A stretch of 64,000 bases of DNA from Ceratodon purpureus (taxonomy: Eukaryota > Streptophyta > Bryopsida > Pseudoditrichales > Ditrichaceae), in contig CM026431.1 of the NCBI GenBank assembly GCA_014871385.1, positions 4,997,089 to 5,061,088 on the forward strand, written 5' to 3'. The notes beneath the pieces are model-generated. The model was not told the origin of the DNA. It was given only the letters and a program-made list of their open reading frames with translations, and ran no database searches. The position numbers and the translations under genes are program-made. Shown piece by piece: positions 59,440 to 64,000 of this stretch. Each line of letters begins with the position of its first letter. The stretch's first letter is position 1.

Positions 59440-60960
59440 TACCTATTTCACAACTCCCAAATTACCAAACAAACTTAACATTAAAATTCCACCTACAATT
59501 CTGCTACTATACCGATGGCTCTTTTAAACCCTAAAAAGAAATAGACCCAAGTGAATGGCAAAGAGAAAGAGCTCGATACGATATTTATAGTTCTAAAGGC
59601 CTTAATATCCCTAAAAGACTCTACAAACATTAATATATACTATGTGCAGAAATGATAGCAATACATAAAACACTATTAAACGTATTATACCTACTTAACA
59701 CTCAAATAAAGTTCCCCACATTGCACAATAGCCACCCGGATTAAGTCACACTTGCCTTCATAGTAGAATTACTACAACAACAAACACAACGAATTACACT
59801 ATATAAAATCAGAACACACCTTAATATAGATGGCAACGAAAAAACAGATAAATTAGCAAAACCAGGGCTACTCCAAGCACATAGAAAGGGTAAACATTCA
59901 TACAAACATGCCCATGCCACCCCGTACTATTTCCGAAAGGACAATTGGCCATCCATGATGGCTATTCCAGACAAAGGACCAGTTAAAATCCTAAAAAAAT
60001 AAATGATTTAAGATCTATGACAGAGAAAACAACTTAGAAACAATGGCCATACAAACCCCCAACATTTGCAAATGGACAAGAATTGCAGATATAGACAATG
60101 AACTTTCCAATGAATTTTGGAAAAACCCAGCTATCACAGACAAACAAAAATCATGCCTCATCATATTCTATACGGGAACATACAAAGGCCAGGCTAGAAA
60201 ACAAATGTTTTTTCAAAGGGATAGATTTTCGTCTATCACATGCCCCATTTGTAACTTCCATGAACCGGATTCACGGTTACATGTACTACTCGCATGCTAT
60301 AACAACACATTCATTTACCTCGAGTAAAAAGACACAACAAAGCAGTCTCGGAAATTAGAAAATTACTAGTCTCATCAAAAAATCACGATGCTTTATCTCA
60401 TGAATGCTAGCATCTCCAATGATAAACCTTTAGAAAATACCGTTCCTAAGTGGCTACTTCTTAGCACGTGTGGCAAACAAAGATGCCATTGTAACTCAAG
60501 ATTTAGACAAGATATTATTTGCGTCAAAGGTTTACCATACAAAAGCGACCCGTACAGAAATAGACCCCAATCTTACCATATAATTCATTGGATTCACATA
60601 TTGTAATGACCGATTCTCCTCAGAAACACTCGAAGCTAAAACTAACAAGTACAATCCATTAATTGCCAGTATCATTGCTAGAGGATGGAAAGTCGACCCC
60701 CTTAGAGGATGGAAAGTCGACCCCCTTATAGTCATCACAGCAGGCACTAGAGACACTATACACATTCCATCAATAAAACTACTTGCAAACAATTTCAAAA
60801 TACCCATGCTTACCATCAAAAATACCTTTAAAAATATAAATACTATTACCATAGAATATGCTATGTCTATCCTCCTCTACAAAAGAAGAAAAGAAAACCA
60901 CTAACCATTACCCAAAACAATAAACTCCCCATAGCCAAAACTATAAAACAATATCAAATA
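59440..60960 (+). mobile_element. decayed LINE (non-LTR retrotransposon) 3' part with RNase H
   Basis: Translation in plus-strand frames shows RNase H hallmarks: FCYYTDGSF near 59500, CAEMIAIHKTL near 59645 and DGNEKTDKLAKPG near 59830. A typical LINE tail follows, with a CPICNFHEPDSRLHVLLAC zinc-knuckle-like segment (60240-60300) and a C-terminal stretch ending near 60903 (SILLYKRRKENH). Pieces lie in more than one frame, so the element is broken. A 21-bp unit (RGWKVDP) is duplicated at about 60680-60722. No reverse transcriptase region remains, so only the 3' part is present. Confidence 0.75.
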
Positions 60961-61985
60961 ACTTTTTTTAGTAACATGAGCTACTTTATTTAATGTTAAC
61001 ACACAGGTGTAAAGTCTTTAATCACTTGTCTCGCATGGTGGGCTGTTGGTTGGCACAACTCATTTCTTGCCTATGATCGCTCACTGAGCAGTACCAAGCC
61101 ACTTCATTCTCCACATCTGCTCAAACAAGTCCATTAGAGTTCGAACCCAAACGAGTTATATGAGACAAACGCTCACCATCAATCAACAATGAGCTCGTGG
61201 CTTGGTGTCCAAACTCACATTTAAATTAACTTATACGCACATTTATTCTGGTTTTTCTTATTGGTTTCATGTGACTAAAGTGTCTACTCTCAAAAGAAAG
61301 GAGTAGAGATTCTTTACTTCCATAAGTTTGTTCTATGGGCTGTGGATTGGGGGTAAATCGGACAAACACTTAATTCACATTGGTCTCCTCCGGAGACCAA
61401 AGTTTCTCTCTCCACTAGTCAAAGTAATCATTTCCTGAGCAACCCATAAGATACATGTTTATTAGACTTTTAAAATCGGCAGTCCAGGTATATAAAGCAG
61501 AGACACACTTTGCACCATTTAGAGTGGGTGGCTCAAAACCCCCGCAACACCAAATGTCGCAGACTAAACCTATACAAGCATGAGCCACATTATAGCCTGC
61601 AAATTCGAATTTCTATGTAATCATGGTATACATTTTAGGCCGAGCGATTTTTGAACCACCTACAAGTTCTCCTTCCAAAATTCATAACTAATCCAAAATT
61701 AATTATTCCAATACGTTAGTTTTATAAATACTTTGCACATGTTCCAAAAATTGAATCTTTTACTAACTCCCCAGAGTGCCTGTCAATCTGAAATGTGAGC
61801 AGTTTCTCAGCCACTTACTATAGAACCCTAATCCTAGGTAACCTTCTAGGTAACCTCAGCATTGAGTGCAGATGGGCGCACAAAATTCCCGTCTAAAAAT
61901 TTGTAGGGGATCACAACTTACAAGAGATCACAATTGCCTTCTCTCAGTCGGTTCAAAGCCTCAAATCCTCCCTCGGAATAAGCTC
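60961..61985. other. intergenic region between LINE relic and LEA copy 2
   Basis: About 1 kb without recognisable genes or repeats. A GTTCGAACCC word at about 61139 resembles a tRNA T-loop, but no cloverleaf can be built around it. Confidence 0.5.
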
Positions 61986-61990
61986 GGAAG

Positions 61991-62070
61991 CCACGTGTCC
62001 ACTGAAGCATGCCCCGCTCCAGGTGGCCGGCCACGGAAGTGTCCATCCAGCCAGTCACGCCCCTAAATAC
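61991..62070 (+). promoter_or_regulatory. LEA copy 2 promoter: ABRE and TATA-like box
   Basis: CCACGTGTCC at 61991-62000 is a G-box/ABRE core, and CCTAAATAC at 62062-62070 is a TATA-like box. Spacing and order match those of the paralogue promoter, although the sequence between them has diverged. From about 62165 the leader is nearly identical to that of copy 1. Confidence 0.6.
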
Positions 62071-62308
62071 TTCCTCTACACAACAACATTGCAACAAACC
62101 TCTCCCGACACACAATCGACCTAGCACTCTCCTCACTTCTCTCCACTCTAGCGTCACCCCAATTGTACAATCTCAAGTCACAGTCGATCGCACTAGCTCA
62201 TCTCTCTGCATATCACTTGCACATTTCGCCCCGGAGTCGAAAAGAACTACTGTGATTATCTCGGAGAGGAAGGCCGGGATTCGTGACCGAACTTGCAACT
62301 TAGCGGAC

Positions 62309-63447
62309 ATGGCGACCAAGGTCAGCTCCAGGCTCCATATGCATGTGGGGATGCTGTTAGTGCCAATGTAGATCAGTTGTGATCCATTAGGGTTCTCGCG
62401 ATGGCTGTAGTCCAGCTACATTGTGGGATAAACGTATGCAGTCAGTGAGTGGATGTGCATTTTGGTCGAATTAGTGATGTTTGGTTGGTGGTGTGGATGT
62501 GTGTGCAGGAGGCCACGAACTACGAGGGGTCGGAGAAGGACATCACGCAGAAGATCGACACGGACGTGTTGACGACGGAGGATTTGCCTACTAATGATGA
62601 CAAGGATAACTACGTGCGTGACTCGGAGGACACCAAGCATGAGGTGAAGAACTTCGAGGGCTCGGAGTTTGATGTGACCACGAAGACGAAGTCGCATGAG
62701 GAGAAGCATACATCGCAGAGCTCGTACAGCTCGTTGACGGGCGGGGGAAGCGGGGGTATCGACCGGTACCAGTCGTCCGGGAAGTATCAGGTGAAGAGCG
62801 CGGACGAGGAGGTGGAGGACGCGCTGCGTGCCGCGCGGGGCGAGCTTGAGGAGGGTAGGTCGAAGGTCGGGGAGGGCGTGGACAGGGCGGGGGAGAAGGC
62901 GAGGGAGACGAAGGACAATGTGGGGGACAAGGCGAGGGAGGCCGGGGACAAGGTGAAGGGCACCGCGGGCGACATCAAGGACGAGGCGGACCGGGCGGCG
63001 AGCGCGCACCAGCCGCGCGTGGACGAGGCGAAGGAGGAGGCGGGACAGAAGTGGGGCGAGACGAAGAACAAGGCGGGCGAGTTCGCGGGGTCGGTGCAGG
63101 ACACCGCGGGCGCGGCGGGGCAGGCGGTGAAGGAGAAGGCGGGGCAGGTGAAGGACGCGATGGGGCACGCGCTGGGCGCGACGAAGGAGAAGGCGGACGA
63201 GGCCGGGGAGGCGGTGCAGGACAATGCCGGGAGGGCGAGCAACGAGGCATCGGCGAAGGCCGAGGAGGCGCGGAGGCGCGGTGAGCACGCCGGGAGAGTG
63301 ACGGGCGACGAGGCCCGGTACGCAGCGGAGGAGACGAAGGAGGGTGCGAAGGGGCTGTTGGGCGGGTTCCAGAACATATTGGGGGAGGCGTCGGCAGCAA
63401 TCCAGGACACGGTGAATGCGCCCGGGGAGAACATCACGAAGGACTAG
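62309..63447 (+). CDS. LEA protein with 11-mer repeats (LEA_4/group 3), copy 2
   Basis: Exon 1 is 62309..62320 (MATK) and exon 2 is 62509..63447, giving 316 residues. Domain order and role are as for the gene at 52784-53958, of which this is an inverted duplicate with only a handful of substitutions (for example EE versus GE in RAGEKAR, LTGGGSG versus STGGGSG, QDNAGR versus QDKAGR). It lacks one 11-residue unit (KARETKDNVGD) that is doubled in the other copy. The first ATG after the leader is used; an upstream in-frame extension through the intron is not needed. GC-rich coding sequence, intact. Confidence 0.92.
62321..62508 (+). other. intron of LEA copy 2
   Basis: A 188-base GT-AG intron after codon 4 (AAG|GTCAGC ... 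GTGTGCAG|GAG). An open frame starting at 62449 inside it is only the in-frame read-back of exon 2. Confidence 0.85.
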
Positions 63448-64000
63448 AGTGTGATGGCGTTGCATTTGGTCGTGGAGGAATGAGGAATGCTCTGATTGTT
63501 TACTAGTGTGCACAGCTGGTTAATACACATCTGGGCAATTTGTGAAACGTAAGATTTTGCTGTTCAGTACTCCGTTCTGGAACAGGCCGTTACTGAGTTC
63601 GGAGGCAATGGCGTAAGCTGTTTGCTTTTGGAGAATAGACTGCTGTAAATTTTATTTCTGGTGGATTTCGTAGCCTCTTTCGGTGTTGTAGCTGGTGAGG
63701 CTATGAACAATCTGGGATGAGTAGCGAGCATTTTCTTGTACTGTAAAATTTTTGTTGAAATTTGGATGGTCACATTTTCTATCAAATTGTTTGAAGTGGT
63801 GCTTGGCCTCTGGAGGTGAATTATTTTATTATTATTATTATTATTATTATTTTAATAATTTTTATTATTATTTTTTTTATTTGTGTTTTATTTGTGGATG
63901 TGGTTTTTTTTGAATTCAGGATGGTATCATTGAGTTTGCCCTGGTCTACAAGTGTGTTGGTATCTTGAATACTAAGGTTTTGGATCTAGATAATCGGTGC
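63448..64000. other. 3' flank of LEA copy 2
   Basis: The first 50 bases resemble the 3' flank of the paralogue (AGTGTGATGGC). A (TTA)n microsatellite lies at about 63826-63852. No gene was recognised to the window end. Confidence 0.55.
63822..63876. repeat. (TTA)n microsatellite
   Basis: An imperfect run of TTA/ATT trinucleotides and T stretches. Confidence 0.9.

Noticed and set aside
61130-61160. GTTCGAACCC resembling a tRNA T-loop
   Set aside because: No acceptor stem, D-arm or anticodon arm can be drawn around it.

Overview
This is a nuclear stretch of a land-plant genome, and a moss close to Physcomitrium (Physcomitrella) patens is the best guess. Genes are sparse islands with spliced coding exons and GT-AG introns, separated by long AT-rich gaps full of small non-autonomous DNA transposons and simple repeats. 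The protein set is plant-type: a plant TFIID subunit TAF8, a Phi-class glutathione S-transferase, a polyphenol oxidase with a secretory signal instead of a plastid transit peptide, and two LEA_4-type proteins behind ACGTG (ABRE) promoter boxes. The species call is inference from protein character, not from a search.

Layout. 1-1660 (-): TAF8 in two exons, running off the left edge. 4869-7541 (-): a kinase with an N-terminal helical module. 8727-9894 (+): a candidate small three-exon gene with a signal anchor. 9910-13669 (+): three exons that join in frame into one 1179-residue protein with a helical N-terminal module, a pseudokinase, a linker of about eleven KRSKTHWSTP-like repeats, and a second kinase domain that keeps its catalytic Asp. 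14.3-17.3 kb: nested repeats. 18258-19409 (+): a Ser/Pro-rich disordered protein. 19865-21000 (-): Phi GST. 25532-26161 (+): an unknown membrane protein. 29224-30979 (-): polyphenol oxidase. 34.5-36.4 kb: a foldback element and a TIR element carrying a nested TTAA-flanked insertion. 41.6-42.4 and 48.7-49.4 kb: further TIR copies. 46178-46549 (+): a possible small Cys-rich protein. 52784-53958 (-) and 62309-63447 (+): near-identical LEA genes in inverted orientation. Between them lie an AT-rich desert, a second TTAA element and a decayed LINE 3' end.

How the genes relate. The two kinase genes are head to head and share an N-terminal helical module that resembles the four-helix domain of plant MLKL/MCA proteins, so they look like a local, diverged family. 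The tandem pseudokinase-kinase with its repeat linker is the most unusual object in the window. The LEA pair is a duplication whose promoters have diverged but keep a CACGTG box and a TAAATA box. The two proteins differ by exactly one 11-residue LEA repeat. The remaining genes look like ordinary single-copy housekeeping or stress genes with no visible functional linkage. I found no rRNA or tRNA gene, no CRISPR array and no recognisable LTR element.
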